This document shows positions 27,803-40,500 of a DNA stretch of 64,000 nucleotides, piece after piece. Numbering within the stretch: the first letter of the stretch is position 1; every line of letters begins with the position of its first letter. A program made the position numbers and the translations under genes. The stretch is from the NCBI GenBank assembly GCA_965263225.1, contig CBDHHG010000003.1:1-64000 (forward strand), read 5' to 3'. The stretch comes from DT-111 sp965263225 (lineage in GTDB: Bacteria > Bacteroidota > Bacteroidia > Chitinophagales > Saprospiraceae). The notes below the pieces were generated by a model that was not told where the DNA came from, did no database searches, and was given only the letters and a program-made list of their open reading frames with translations.

Positions 27803-28842
27803 CTACTCTTCCTCCCCCTGCACAAGCGCGGGGATATCAAGACTGTCCTCCCCCAAAACCTGACGATAGGTCCAGGGCATCCAGTGGTTAGGCATCTTTC
27901 CTGCCTCAGCTAATTCCGCTGCTATCCCACTGGCATCTCCTTTTCCATGTCCTCCCACTTGATAGTGCTTTCCCATTTTTTCCATGTACTCTGTGTAAGT
28001 CTCCCAATGATGATAGAGATAATACAAATGCCCATATTCGTGAGAAAGAATGGCACCTGGAGATCCTACTTCCACAAATACGGCCAAGGCTCGCACATGT
28101 CCTACAAAGCTGGGGTAGTCTCGTCTGATACTGGGTGTATCTGAGGAAAAATAGGCCGGCTTGACGACTTACCACGACCATACCACTGAGGTGCTGTAAG
28201 CTGGGGTTTGCTATCAAACAGGGAAGGCCGTGCATAGACATAAATCGGAAGTGCTGAACCGTCCAGGTTATCAAGGCCGTTCAAGGCCTCAAAAAGGCAG
28301 GGATTATGTAGGTACTGGGCCAATAATACGACCTCTGTTTCATAGGCTATTGATAGTGCTCTTTTGAACTGACGAAAAGATTTCCAAAGGGATTTCCTCA
28401 TTTGTCGAACAAGTGACCAGTCACAAATTTGCTCCCCCTCCAGCTGATTAAAGTGTTTCTTATTAGCTCCAAGAGCTACCCCCAAAGCATTCGTTAGCTG
28501 TTTGAGTTTATCCAAGTCACTCTTATATCGATGAAAAGCCTGTTCCAAGGGAGCAAGGCTCCCATTACGAATCAGGTATTTAGTATTCCTTTTGTGGAGT
28601 TGAGTAATGAAATAGTTGGGTGTTGTGCTCGGAATATAGGGACTATTGGTAAAACTCAAATACACTTCTACTGCCGCCAGGTATCTATAGGTAGGGAATT
28701 CCTTCAATGCCTTATCCTGGTGACTAAATCGACAACAGAAGGCCGTAGAACAGGAATCCGTTCTGGGTGGCTGAGGAATCGCAGCCTTACTCTCGAGCAA
28801 GTAGCAAAAGAAGAACAGGGCAAGGTATCGTGTTCTGCACAT
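27803..28842 (-). CDS. Exported HExxH putative metalloprotease, paralog 2, two frameshifts
   Basis: Full homolog of the neighbouring 353-aa gene. The frame breaks twice. The N-terminal part (28842 to about 28204) ends in ARPSLFDSKP; a middle part (SLQHLSGMVVVSRQAG) reads in a second frame; the end (about 28150 to 27803) contains SHEYGHLYYLYHHWETY. Removing one base from the G run at 28203-28206 and one from the A run at 28147-28151 joins all three into 345 residues that align end to end with paralog 1. HEYGH would be the zinc motif. It is either a pseudogene or, more likely, affected by sequence errors. Confidence 0.75.
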
Positions 28843-29187
28843 AAGATATAGGCTTTAGATGATGACTTAGACAGTCAATAACACAATACCATTAGGGAAA
28901 TGCTGATGTTGGAAGGAAGGAAACGATAGGGGAGTAAGATCGTTTTCTGTTTCAAAAATAGCTAACGAATCACAGCATTGCTACCTGCATTTTAATCAAT
29001 ATCAATAGGATTTTACCCTCGAAAAACCTCATGTTACCCATCATAGGTTAATATAATACACTTCAGGTACTATATTATTTGGGAATACCGCAAAAATCTA
29101 TGTTTATCTCTTTTACCAAAGAAGAAAAAGACCGAAAGATTAGGAATGTGAAATAGAAGATACCTTTACCGATCTGAGCGAGACAAA
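28843..29187. other. Gap between prfC and metalloprotease paralog 2
   Basis: 345 bp. I see no gene, no RNA gene and no clear terminator here. Confidence 0.4.
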
Positions 29188-30773
29188 TCACTCAAATTCG
29201 CTCGTAAAATGGAATTGTACTTTAGGATGATTCTCCTGCGCTAGATTCAGGGTCCAGGCAGACTCCGCCAGGAATACCAGCTTACCATCTTTGTCCTTGG
29301 CTAGGTCACGCTTTCTTCGAGTCATAAACTCTTTCATGGCTACTTGATCATCACAACTGACCCAGCAAGCCTTATGCAAACTGACGGGCTCGAAGTTGCA
29401 GGATGCCCCATATTCATTCAACAAGCGATATTGAATCACATCGAACTGTAGAGCTCCTACTGTACCTACGATTTTCCTATTGTTAGATTCACGCGTGAAT
29501 AGCTGCGCCAAACCTTCATCCATCAACTCCGACAAGCCCTTATTTAGCTGCTTGGTCTTCATGGGGTCCATGTTATTCACATATGCGGAATTGTTCTGGC
29601 GAGAAACTCGGAATCCCCTTGAAATGCAAGACTTCTCCTTCCGTGACAGAATCTCCGATCTTAAAGTTACCAGAGTCATACAAACCAATTACATCCCCCG
29701 GGTAGGCTTGTTCCACCACGGTTTTCTTGGAAGCCATGAAGGAGGTAGGGTTGGCAAATTTCATCTTGCGATTCTGCCGAACGTGAAGATAGTTGGTATT
29801 GCGTTGGAAAGTTCCGGAGCATACCCGCATGAAGGCAATTCTATCGCGGTGTCGAGGGTCCATATTCGCGTGGATCTTTAAACACAAATCCAGCAAACTT
29901 ATCTTCGGTGGGATCAATTTGGCGCTCTTCCGTGATGCGAGGAAGTGGGGCTGGAGCAATGTCTACGAAGCAATCCAATAGTTCCCGAACCCCGAAGTTG
30001 TTAATCGCACTCCCAAAAAACACAGGAGATAGCTCTCCGTTGAGATAAGCTTCTTTATCAAAGGTCGGATAGACTTCACGGATCATTTCCTCATCTTCTC
30101 TCAACTCATCCGCTGCCGCCTCTCCTACTTCCTTATCGAGCAATTCATCATCGAGATCCGTGATCTCTATAATATCATCTTCTTCCTGCTTGCCATGTGG
30201 GCGAAACAGGACTAGTTTTTTCTCATAATTACTATAGACCCCCTTGAATCGTTGCCCCATTCCGATCGGCCAACTCAAAGGCGTCACGGTCAAACCTAGC
30301 TTCTGTTCTACTTCATCCAATAGATCGAAGCCATCTTTCCCTTCGCGGTCAAGCTTATTAATAAAGACAATGATAGGTGTATTCCGCATCCGGCACACAT
30401 TCACGAGTTTCTCTGTCTGCGTCTCCACCCCCTTAGCCACATCGATCACCACAATTACACTGTCCACAGCGGTCAAAGTCCGGTAGGTATCCTCGGCAAA
30501 ATCCTGGTGACCTGGTGTATCCAAGATATTGATCTTGTGTCCGCGGTAATTGAAAGCCATTACCGAAGTCGCCACCGAGATACCCCGCTGTCGTTCAATC
30601 TCCATGAAGTCGGAAGTCGCACTGCGCTTCACTTTGTTCGACTTTACCGCCCCGGCCTCCTGGATCGCACCACCAAAAAGCAGTAGCTTTTCCGTGAGGG
30701 TCGTCTTACCAGCATCCGGGTGACTAATAATCCCGAATGTCTTCCGCTTATTCAATTCTTCTAAAAAACTCAT
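29188..30773 (-). CDS. prfC: Peptide chain release factor 3, with two frameshifts
   Basis: A GTPase that recycles RF1/RF2 from the ribosome. The ATG at 30773 (MSFLEEL) is chosen over a longer frame from 30812. G-motifs are seen: GIISHPDAGKTTLTEKLL (G1), ERQRGISVATSV (G2), LDTPGHQDFAEDT (G3), INKLDREGKD (G4). The frame changes at about 29876, where FVFK should be followed by IHANMDPRHRDRIAFM, and again at about 29584, where EQFR should be followed by YVNNMDPMKTKQL. Each is explained by one extra base. Removing both gives 527 residues, the usual RF3 length. Programmed frameshifting is known for prfB, not prfC. A sequencing or assembly error is likelier than decay of a conserved gene, but not certain. 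Confidence 0.9.
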
Positions 30774-30865
30774 GCGTGCCTTCGATTTTGCCAGAGAATT
30801 TTGAAGGGGCAAAAGTACGGATTTTTTCGGGGGAATGGAAGCCTGCTACTGCTCAATAAAAACAA

Positions 30866-30894
30866 CCCTATTCACTGCATACCAGCGAATAGGG
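30866..30894 (-). terminator. Intrinsic terminator between the PspC gene and prfC
   Basis: Eight-base perfect stem CCCTATTC/GAATAGGG around a 13-base loop. On the minus strand it is followed by TTGTTTTTATT. It ends the PspC/PadR transcript before prfC starts. Confidence 0.75.
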
Positions 30895-30988
30895 CCATCG
30901 AATCAATTAGGAAGTGGATGTTTTTAAACAAGCTTTCACCTACTCCCATCACTTTTAGTCGGAATATATAAGGCAATTAAGCTTTCAT

Positions 30989-33158
30989 TCAAAAATCTTT
31001 AATCTGGCCGCTACCTTCCAGGCGGATACTACTGGACTCATCTTTTCGACGCTGCAAGCTTTCTACATAAGCCAATTTAGCGTGACTATCCCCCTGTAGG
31101 TTGATGCGAGCAGTATTTAAACTGGCTTTTTCTGCATCCAAACGAGCAGAGGTTTGGAGCTGGGCGTCTAAATAGCCATAGCGGCCGTTCATATCTAGTT
31201 TGTTGCCTTGGTTTTGTTGTACCAGCAAGCTATCCAGTTCCAGATAGGTTTTCACTTCAAATTTTCCCTGGGTGTATAATTGCATGAAAGATTGTTGGAA
31301 ACCATTGATTCGTACATCATCTGTGTTCAGCGCCTCGATAGCTTCCAATTCCGGTAAGGTGATGAACAGTCGAATAGGTGCATCTGGATGTTCTACCGGA
31401 GATTGAATCATGAGGTGATCGCCAGCTTGATTAATCTTTAGGTGATCCGTGTATTTTGCTGGACCGGAGAGTCGAATGGTATATCGATCCGCTCTATCAA
31501 TCATAACCTTCATTTCTCCTTCTAGTCTGATTTTCTTGAAATCTTTCATAGATAGACGTTGATCCTCTACTTCTTCCTCCGCTTTTTCGCAGGAAATACA
31601 ACTTAATCCTTCTTGTCTCATTTCCCAGGCATTATTGGGTTCACGCCAAGGATTCACTCGACCATTTTCGAGATCAACAGAGCTAAGAATTCTCCCCATC
31701 TTCTTATTGATCTGAACAAAGCTCTTTTCTGGAACTAGGAGAGTCAATTTCACGCGCTGATGTCGCCATTTTTGATCCTTAGGTACGGGGGAATCGATCT
31801 GGGAATGTAATTGTATTCCCTTCTATTTTTAGAGGAACATTTAATTGCGAGGCCAGCAAATTAGCATCTCCTTGATCTCGCCCGCGAGCAAATACTTTTT
31901 GCTGAAGTTCGAAAATTCCTTTCTCTGACTTTTTGATCGCCAAGGAGACCTCAGCTCCAAAAATCTCTTGCTCTATTTCCTCCAATTCATCATAAAAGGT
32001 ACCATCATTATCGTAATGGGTGGGGGACAATACCAAGTGCACCGTATCCCCTTGCATTAGACCTGGGTTGAGGTTCTGGCTAACGCCCACATCGGTGCTA
32101 AACTCTCGTCCTACGAGGCTGGCCAAGGCAAAAAAGCTCACCATATTCAATCCCCAAAAGGCCGATAAACCAATGCCCCATCTTTTGCTCATGCGCGTAC
32201 CGAAAACCAAACGGAAGGCACCTAGCGCAATGCTAAGCATAGGAATTCCGATCAAGAACATCAGGTTGAAGACAGCCAGACTAGACAGTACACCCTGTCC
32301 AGGTAGTACTCTCTCCGCAAATGGCATCCCAAAAAAGATCCCTACTACGGAAATAATCCATGTCACCAGTAAGGCGATCAGAATGCCAATGGCTAATAGA
32401 AAAAGTATGGGTTTAGCTATGGCGATCACTGTATCGATCACTTTTTTGAAGAAGTAACCAATTCCGTCCACTACTTTCTTCCCAGACTCGCCATCGAATT
32501 TCACGCCATAGACTTTAGAACCTTCCTTGGAAGTAATCTCATCCCCAAACTCACTTACCTTCTTAGAGATGTTCTCTACTTCTTCCTGGATGATCTTACC
32601 GATATTGGATACATTAATGGCCTCACCCCTCATGGTAAGGCGATCACCTGCAGTTTTGGCTTCCGGCAATATCGCCCAAAGGATGATATATACCGTGATA
32701 CCAAAACCACCAGAGATCGTAAACAGTACAAAAAGAATTCTGACCCAAACGGGGTCTTGGATGCCAAAGTAGGCGGCAATCCCGGCACAAACGCCTGAAA
32801 CGACCTGATCATCAGGATGTCGGAACAAACGCTTTCCAGTCTTGTATTTGCTTTTACTGTCAGTTGCTTTAGAAGGCTCTTCCTCGTCCATTTCGGCATC
32901 GGCATCAAAGTCTTCAGGTCGGCCCATAACAGCAATCGCCCCTTCTACATCTTTTAGGGTAACAATCGGGCGATCTCCCAGTTTTTCCTGGAAAATCTCA
33001 GCTAAACGGCTTTCTATATCGGATGTAATTTCTTCAAATCCATTTACTTGACTAAAGTGCTTCCTGATCGCCTCCAAGTATCCTTGCAGGTGAGCATAGG
33101 CATCCTCATCAATGGTAAAAGGATAACCGCCAAGATTAATTGTGACTATTTTATTCAT
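30989..33158 (-). CDS. PspC-domain membrane protein with C-terminal DUF2807-like region, one frameshift
   Basis: As written, a 459-residue piece (ATG at 33158, stop at 31779) and a piece from 31753 to 30989. Removing one base from the G run at 31787-31791 gives one 722-residue protein; the join reads DRFPVPKDQKWRHQRVKLTL. The N-terminal region carries a leader-less IDEDAYAHLQGYLEAI domain. The PspC domain comes next (RHPDDQVVSGVCAGIAAYFG, VRILFVLFTISGGFG). Several membrane helices follow (residues 240-360). After a GLSCISCE segment comes a beta-rich domain like DUF2807 (putative adhesin/GIN). An envelope-stress or membrane role is likely. It overlaps the PadR gene by a few bases; both form a PadR-PspC operon common in the phylum. 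Confidence 0.85.
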
Positions 33159-33501
33159 TAGTGAGGATGTTTTTAGTGGAGTTTTCAACGGCTTGTACTA
33201 GTTCATTCCAAGTTACAAGCAGTCCCTTTAGGAATTCGTGTCCAGCTTCTGTAATCTCATAGTACTTTCGAGGTGGCCCCTTGCTGGATTCTTTCCAAGA
33301 GTAGGTCAGGAGTTCTGCATTTTTTAGTCGGGTCAACAAAGGATAGAGCGTACCCTCAACTACAATCAGCTGTGATCCCTTCAACTTTTCGATAATATCT
33401 GAAGGATAGATGGGTTCTTCTGATATTATGGAGAGCACGCAGAGTTCTAGTATGCCTCGTCTCATTTGTTTCCTTGTTTTGTCTATGTTTTCCATCATCA
33501 T
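33151..33501 (-). CDS. PadR-family transcriptional regulator
   Basis: 116 residues from the first of three consecutive ATGs (33501-33493); an upstream frame to 33540 is unlikely. PadR winged-helix: RGILELCVLSIISEEPIYPS, then DIIEKL, VVEGTLYPLLTRLKNAELL and a wing with SKGPPRKYYEITEAGHEFL. Small PadR regulators of this subtype act as repressors of adjacent membrane genes. Its stop overlaps the PspC start, so it is cotranscribed with PspC and probably autoregulates the operon. Confidence 0.93.
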   Translation of the reverse strand: MMMENIDKTRKQMRRGILELCVLSIISEEPIYPSDIIEKLKGSQLIVVEGTLYPLLTRLKNAELLTYSWKESSKGPPRKYYEITEAGHEFLKGLLVTWNELVQAVENSTKNILTNE

Positions 33502-33854
33502 GATACAAATGTACAAAACATATAGTACTATGCAACACATAGAACCACAACTATACCCAATACCTCGACTAACCTAGTAGCTTATTCGACGAATGGAGAG
33601 GTGTGATAGAAGGAGAAAGAGGTCAGGGGCCAGATGTCAGAAAGCACCTACAACTGTCCTCTACAAGCTGTCCTCTTCCTTCCGTCATCAGTCCCCTTCC
33701 CCCTCCCAAAGCAATTACTGAGACCAAAGCACCCGAAAGTGTACTATTCTATTTATTTTTGCGTTGGTCTAACAGCCTGTGTCCTTTGAATGCACAAGTT
33801 TAAGCGGAGGAAAGCTAACTTCCGAAGCTTCAATAATTGTAATCAAAAGAAAAG
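33502..33854. other. Non-coding gap between divergent PadR and hypothetical gene
   Basis: About 350 bp with no supported gene. It should contain divergent promoters for the PadR-PspC operon and the 33855 gene. Confidence 0.4.
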
Positions 33855-34430
33855 ATGAGAAAATTGATTTGTTTGTTGAGCTGGCTGATTGCCACCACCT
33901 CGATTGTTAATGCTCAGTGCGAAATTGTCCTAAATGAATTTGATGCCTTTGATAGTGTACGCACCGTGGCAGCCGCTCATGTAAATATGGGTCTCATGAT
34001 TCCAAGCTTATTTGAAACAGTGGATGGCCCAAAGATTATAGAACAAGGCAAGGCCATGTTCATGTATTCAGAGAAGGATAGTATTAGCAGCTTCTTTATG
34101 CTCTTCGCTATTTCAGAATACGGCTACCATCCGATCGATAGCGGTCAAAATGTACTCATTAGGTTATCCGATGGAGAGGTGATTGGATTACATAACTTCC
34201 CAGACGATGGACAATTTGACAAAAACACCAATATGCGTGTCTATTCTCATGCCTGTGTCGTACCGCTCGATTTATTCTATCGGCTTACCGATACCCATAT
34301 AGAACAGATTCGAATCAATTACAAGAAGAAGAAGCAGACCATTAAGCTGACCAAGGAGCAACAAGAAGCGATAAGGGCAGCAGTGGAGTGTGTGGGTACG
34401 GAAGTCGGAGTATATCCCGTAAAACCTTAG
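33855..34430 (+). CDS. Hypothetical secreted protein
   Basis: 191 residues with a signal peptide (LICLLSWLIATTSIVNA, cleavage near 20). The mature part is soluble-looking and acidic, with FMLFAISEYGYHPIDSGQ and a C-terminal KKKKQTIKLTKEQQ, ending in a Cys-containing VECVGTEVG segment. No family recognised. A strong bidirectional terminator follows the stop, and the neighbour on the other side is convergent. Confidence 0.75.
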   Translation: MRKLICLLSWLIATTSIVNAQCEIVLNEFDAFDSVRTVAAAHVNMGLMIPSLFETVDGPKIIEQGKAMFMYSEKDSISSFFMLFAISEYGYHPIDSGQNVLIRLSDGEVIGLHNFPDDGQFDKNTNMRVYSHACVVPLDLFYRLTDTHIEQIRINYKKKKQTIKLTKEQQEAIRAAVECVGTEVGVYPVKP

Positions 34431-34452
34431 TAAACTGCCCTGAGATCTAATG

Positions 34453-34491
34453 AAAAAAGCCATTGCTCAATTTCTAAGCAATGGCTTTTTT
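34453..34491. terminator. Strong bidirectional intrinsic terminator
   Basis: Perfect stem AAAAAAGCCATTGCT with AGCAATGGCTTTTTT around a nine-base loop (34468-34476). It lies between the convergent 33855 and 34509 genes and serves both. Confidence 0.95.
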
Positions 34492-34508
34492 CGTTTTTAA
34501 ATGTCCTT

Positions 34509-37500
34509 TTAACGTAGTAAGGTAACGTTCCCTTGCCGGATTAACTCTTCCCCATTAGGGCAAACCGCTCGCAACCAGAAGCCGTACACATCTGGTGGCA
34601 ATTGCTTCCCTCTAAAGGTTCCATCCCAGCCTTTGCTGGCCTCCAGGTAACTTTGCGTTCGATACACTTCTTCGCCCCATCTATTGTAGATCATTAGCTC
34701 CATATCTTCGATTTCTACCACACTCCTCAATCTTAAGTTATCATTTGTATTGTCACCATTTGGGGTGAAGGTGTTGGGCAAAAAGACATGGTCAAGATCA
34801 CATACAAAAGGAATCACAAAAACCTCTACTGATAGATCTTGTGTACATCCCAAATTATCCACCGTTACGTCATAGATATTGGATCCAGGTTCATTTGGCG
34901 TAGCGATCACCTCTGCCGCATCATCTGGCGTAAGGTCTCCCGATGGCGGGAACCAAGTATAAGTACAATTGACACAGCCCGAGACCGTCAAAGTACTAGA
35001 CTCCTCAAGCAGGATAGTATCTGGTGTAGCTGAAATACTTAAAGAGTCCTCCAGAATAATCACCACAGCTGTTGTGCTCAGCGTATCCGTACAGCCCAAT
35101 TGGTTGGTTAGCACTACCGATACCTCATTGACTGTATTTGGATCAATCATGATCATATCTCCTCCAGGAGGATTCGCGATACCGTCGGGTAGCCATTCAT
35201 AACTTAGTACCTGGTTGGGGCTGAGGTTAGCTACCACTATGGCAGCACTATCCGTTGGCTCGCAGAAGACTAAGTCAGAAGTAATAGAAGCATTGATCGG
35301 TAGTCTCTGTACGGAGACTTTACCCGTTTCTGTACATCCATCTTCACTCGTAGCTCTGACATAGTAGGTGATTTCTCCATTTGGGGAAACCGGAACCTCA
35401 CCACCGCTAGCAAAAGGAGCACCGGAAAAATCTGGCGTTTCAAACCAATCGAAAGTGACATTATCCAGATCACTACTAGCTGTTAGTACTAGGTCTACAG
35501 GGTCACAAGCCAAGGTATCACCAGTCGTTACCAGATTAATCTCTGGCAAAACAGTCACCTCTACCTGCTGCGTAATCACGCAACCCGTAACCGGATCTTC
35601 CACGGTCACCTCATACGTGATATCGGTATCCGTCGTAATAATCGGATTGTGCGGCCCATTGGTGACTAGATCCAAGTTGGTATCTGGATTCCACTGGTAA
35701 TTGAGGGTAGAATCACCGTTCGGATTTAATTCAAAAGGCGTGTTAGGGCAAATGGTATATGCCGTATCAGGCAGTGCATCCGTTACATCGTTTACCATAA
35801 TCACCACCTGACTCGTATCGCTACAGCCACTTGCTGAGTCGGTTGCAATGGCCGTGTAGACTGAATTTCCTTGTGGAGGTAATACCTGTATAGAAGTTCC
35901 TTGATCAAAAGGCGTGTCTAAAGCAGGCGTGTCATACCAATCAATTTGAGTAGCGATATCTGTACTGGCCGTCAAGCTTAGCATGACTGGTTCACAAACC
36001 ATGGTATCTCCAGTCGTTACCAGGTTGATCTCGGGATAAGCGATTACTCTTACCGTTTGCGTAAGCTGACAACCGGTCTGTGGATCAGTTACGGTAAGAG
36101 TAAAGGTAATATCTCCCGTAGTCGTGACAATCGGATTATGCGCCCCATTGGTCGTTAGATCAAGATCCGTAGTAGGATTCCATACGTATTGGAGGGTAGA
36201 ATCACCATTGGGATTTAAGTCAGTGGGCTGATTCGCACAGACACGGATCAAAGTATCTGGCATGTTCTCCGTAATATCATTCACTTGAATCACCACTTGG
36301 CTAGTATCTGTACAACCGGAGGTTGTAGCAGTGGCAATAGCCACAAAGGTATTGGTTCCCAATTCAGGAGAAACCGTAATGGATGGCCCCTCCCCTAACT
36401 TATTAGCTGGCGAAGCATCATCATACCATTCAATGGTTGATTCGACGGAGACAGAAGCGGTCAAGTCTACATCTACTATCTCACATAGTGATGTATCTCC
36501 ATCAGTTTGAAGATTGATATCAGGAGTGACAGAGACAAACACCTCATCCGTCGTTTGACAAACTACTCCATTGTTCTGGTCCGTAATGGTCACTTGATAA
36601 GTCTGTGAAGTACTACCCGTAAATATTGGGTTAGCCGCATTCGCATTGTCCAGGTCGGTTGCAGGTGACCATTGATATTGGTATCCTTCTACAACATCTG
36701 GATTGATCGGGGTGGCTTCTCCAAAGCAAGCGAAAATCGTATCTCGCACTTGCCCATCAAAAGGAACGACTTCTACGCTAATATTGATCGTATCCAAGCA
36801 GGCATTTTGATTACGCACGATAGCCGTGAAATCTACAGCTCCTTCCGCCTCAGAAACCTGGATAATTGCCGTGGCCTCGTTGGCTCCTGACACAATATTC
36901 GATAAAGGTGTCCAACTTACGCTAAGCGTATCTTGATCATCCAGGTTTACCACCGAAATAGCCGTTTCTAGGTCAGCGCAGGCCGTCACAGTATTACCTG
37001 GATCGGCTGCCACATCCACTCCCTGATCATTTATAATCAAAGTATCACTATCCGTACAGCCAAAGGCATCAGTAGCCGTGGCATAAATGGTATCCAATCG
37101 GAACGGGTTAATCGTGATCGATGAGCCCGTATCCAAAGCGCCTTCTTGTGCACTACTCCAACTAATGGTTACCTCTACATCCACTTGAGGAGTTAGTACT
37201 ACATCTTCTCCGCAGGTAGTTAGATCGTCTCCGAGATCTAAGTTAATATCTGCTGGAACAAAAACGGTTACCTGATCCGTTACTGCACAGGTATCAGAAC
37301 CAGCAATATTTAATACACTTACCGTATAGACCGTTGTGACACTAGGTGAAGCCATTGGATTAGCCACATTCGTGGCACTTAATCCCTCGGCAGGGGTCCA
37401 GGCATAGATATAATCAGGATTACCTCCTGGATTTAGCGCAATACTATCTCCTCGACAAAGTGTCAAGGTATCGGCGAGGTTGAGCTCGACCAATTGGATG

Positions 37501-40500
37501 TCTAAAATTTCTGTGGTTTCATCATCACAATCGTTCTCAGAAGTTACTTTTAAGGTAACCGTCAGGTCTCCACTATTTAGCACCCTAATGATAGGATTAG
37601 CTTCCGTTGAGAAGGCCCCATTACTGAAAGTCCACATATATTGGAGATCATTCCCAAATGAATTTAAAGATTGATCAAAGAAGGCAATCTCGGCACTATC
37701 CGGGCTACAGCTAACGATATCATACGTGAATTCCGCAGCCAACTCAGGATCTAGCGTTACTACATCTGCTGAAAAAGTAGTAGCGCAACTTACATCATAA
37801 ATGATACCTAACGTGACTGGGAAGGTGCCCATAGCCGCATAATCATGGCTTACTATGGCTTCATCACTTACCAGCGTGGTACCGTCTCCAAAGTCCCATA
37901 CATAACCAAAGGCATTGGTACTTGTATTGGTAAATATTACCGTATTGCCATTACATTGTAGCTCACTGGTAAAGCTTAAACTTAGATTGGGGTCCAAGAC
38001 AGCAGTATGCACCGAATCCATGTACTGGCAGCCAAACTGATTCTCAATCGTAACATAGAGGGTTTGCACCCCGATGGATTCAATCACATCTGGAGCGGCT
38101 GAATCCGCTCCGCTGGCAAATGCATCCAAGGGAGTCCAACTATAGCTTAAGGTATCATTAGCGTCTAGGTTGGTAATCGAAACATCTAGTTCTTCGCCCA
38201 AACAAACGGCAGCCGTATCTGGTATATTTACGTCCACGGGGCCCCCACTCACGGTCACTGTATCGCGATCCGTACAACCGGCAGCGTCGGTAGCAATCAC
38301 AATTACCGTTTCCACACCAGATACCGGGAATCGAATTTGAGGTCCTTCTCCCCGATCATTTCCTTCCTCATCTTGCCATACAATCGTAGCATCCACCGCA
38401 GTACTTGCATTTAAGGTCGCTGTCGGGGCACAAGTGGTACCATTTACGGCATCACCAGTAAGGGTAAAATCGATGTCAGGTCCAACTTCTACCTGTACAA
38501 TACGTTCTTCAAAACATTCAGGCACCGCCTGACTACTGATCCTAACGGTATAGGAAGTGGAGGTAGCAGGTGAAAAAACGGGTTGTGCCGCCGTAACATC
38601 ATCTATGCCTTCCTGTGGAGACCAAAGGAAATCAAGGCCGGTTGGGTCACCTGTCATAGAGACCTGCTGCCCTTCTCCAAAACAAATCCGCATGGTATCC
38701 GGATAAGCAATATCAATGACTAAAGATGCACCTACCTCCACTGTTAAAGTGGTTGTACAACCAATATCATCTCGAACAGAGAGTTCATAGCTGCCCACTC
38801 CTAAGTTTTCAAATAATCCAGAAGACTGGAATGGACCACCATTTAAACTAAATTCGTATCCATTGCCACTTCCACCGGCAGCCGACGCCTGAATAGAGCC
38901 ATCATTAGAGGCAGCACAAGTAGCATCTTGGGTGGTAAAACTCAGTTCTGGCCCATCTTCATCTGTCACGGTTTGGCAGCAAACCAGTTCACACCCTTGG
39001 CCATCTGTAATGGTTACACAGTACTCTCCGGGGACCGAGATGGGGCCTGAAGAAACGGCAGAACTTGTAAATCCACCTGGGCCACTCCAACTATAAGTGG
39101 GATCACCTACCGTACCGGAAGTGGCTACTTCTAATACTGTGGTCCCGTTGCCACAGATGGTGCTATCACCAGTAATCTGGCAACTCAAGATTGGGATATC
39201 AGCCTGCGTGACGATTATAACATTGGCAAACCACCAGGTATTAAGGGTATTTTTATCCCCATATCCCGTTGTCAAATCATCAATTACATCCGTGCAGTCA
39301 TCAGTTGTGATATTGACATCAAAATTATTCCAGGTACGACAACCATCAGTCGCGCAAGTACAGCCGTTTTGTCCATTCTTGGGTTGATCCGTTCCAGGGT
39401 CATCCGGAATTAAGGTATCGTCCCAATACAAGCGATCTGTGACAATGCCACCATCACATTGAGGGCGAATAGATTCTACACAAAACCCATTCTTTAAATA
39501 TTCCACATCAAAAACAGCCCAATGCTGTACTCCTTGGGAATAAGCAAATATGATATCTACTCGATCTCCAAATCCGATGGCAGTACCATCGCCTTTAATC
39601 CCATCCCAGGGAATACAGGCTGATAATTCATTGGGACCGAAGTTATAAATCAAGTTGACGTCCATCGAATTGGCGTCATACTGACCATTCTGATCAAAAT
39701 CCAGGAAAACTTCCACTTGCCCAGGCTTCGTCACCGAAACTTCTAAACAGAAACCATCAGCGGTACAAGTAAATTCAGCAGCAGCCGTGATATCTCCACA
39801 GTCACCATCCGGGAAAACCAAAGGATCTGGTTCATTTAAAAATATCTGATGTTCGGCCGAACGCACTGTTTCATTAATGCCTGGGACAGATCTACGATTT
39901 ACGACCAAGTTATCACCATCCCCAGGGCCAGTACTATTAAAGGCAACATTAAAAGACAAGCCTTGCAGACCTGAGTTGGCAAAGTTAATGCGAGAAACAA
40001 AGCCATCTGTAGTGTAGGAATATAAAGTACCATTGAATTCTCTATTCCATTGACACTCCGGTGTACTTCTTTCAGATACCGCGGGAGTCCGGAAGGACCA
40101 GTTACGAGACCATACCCGCCCCAGAATGGGCTGATCATTCAAGGTCACAGTGATATCCCAATAGCCAATATTGATTTGATCCGTACCATCACTGAAGAGG
40201 TCACGAATCTCAAGAATATAGTCTCCTGCCTCACCCGGCGCAAACTGATAAATCAGATTTCCATCTTCGTCTGTAGTGGTGACCTCGTAATTTCCAAATT
40301 GAGCCTGTGTCCAGCTTTTTACATTAGAATTGTCATTGTTAATCACAAAGGGTCCGTGTACGGGCTCTGCCAGACCGGGCTTACGAATTCGAAATTCGTA
40401 ATTACTCCGGCTCAAGTCATAGGTCATTCCATTGGGCTGATGCTCCCCAGAAAGTCCTAGATAGACCACCTCATTCGGGTCTCTAATCGTGATAAAGAGG

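Noticed and set aside
29188..30773. Programmed frameshifting in prfC.
   Set aside because: Programmed shifts are known for prfB, not prfC, and two separate sites with no slippery sequence are better explained by extra bases.
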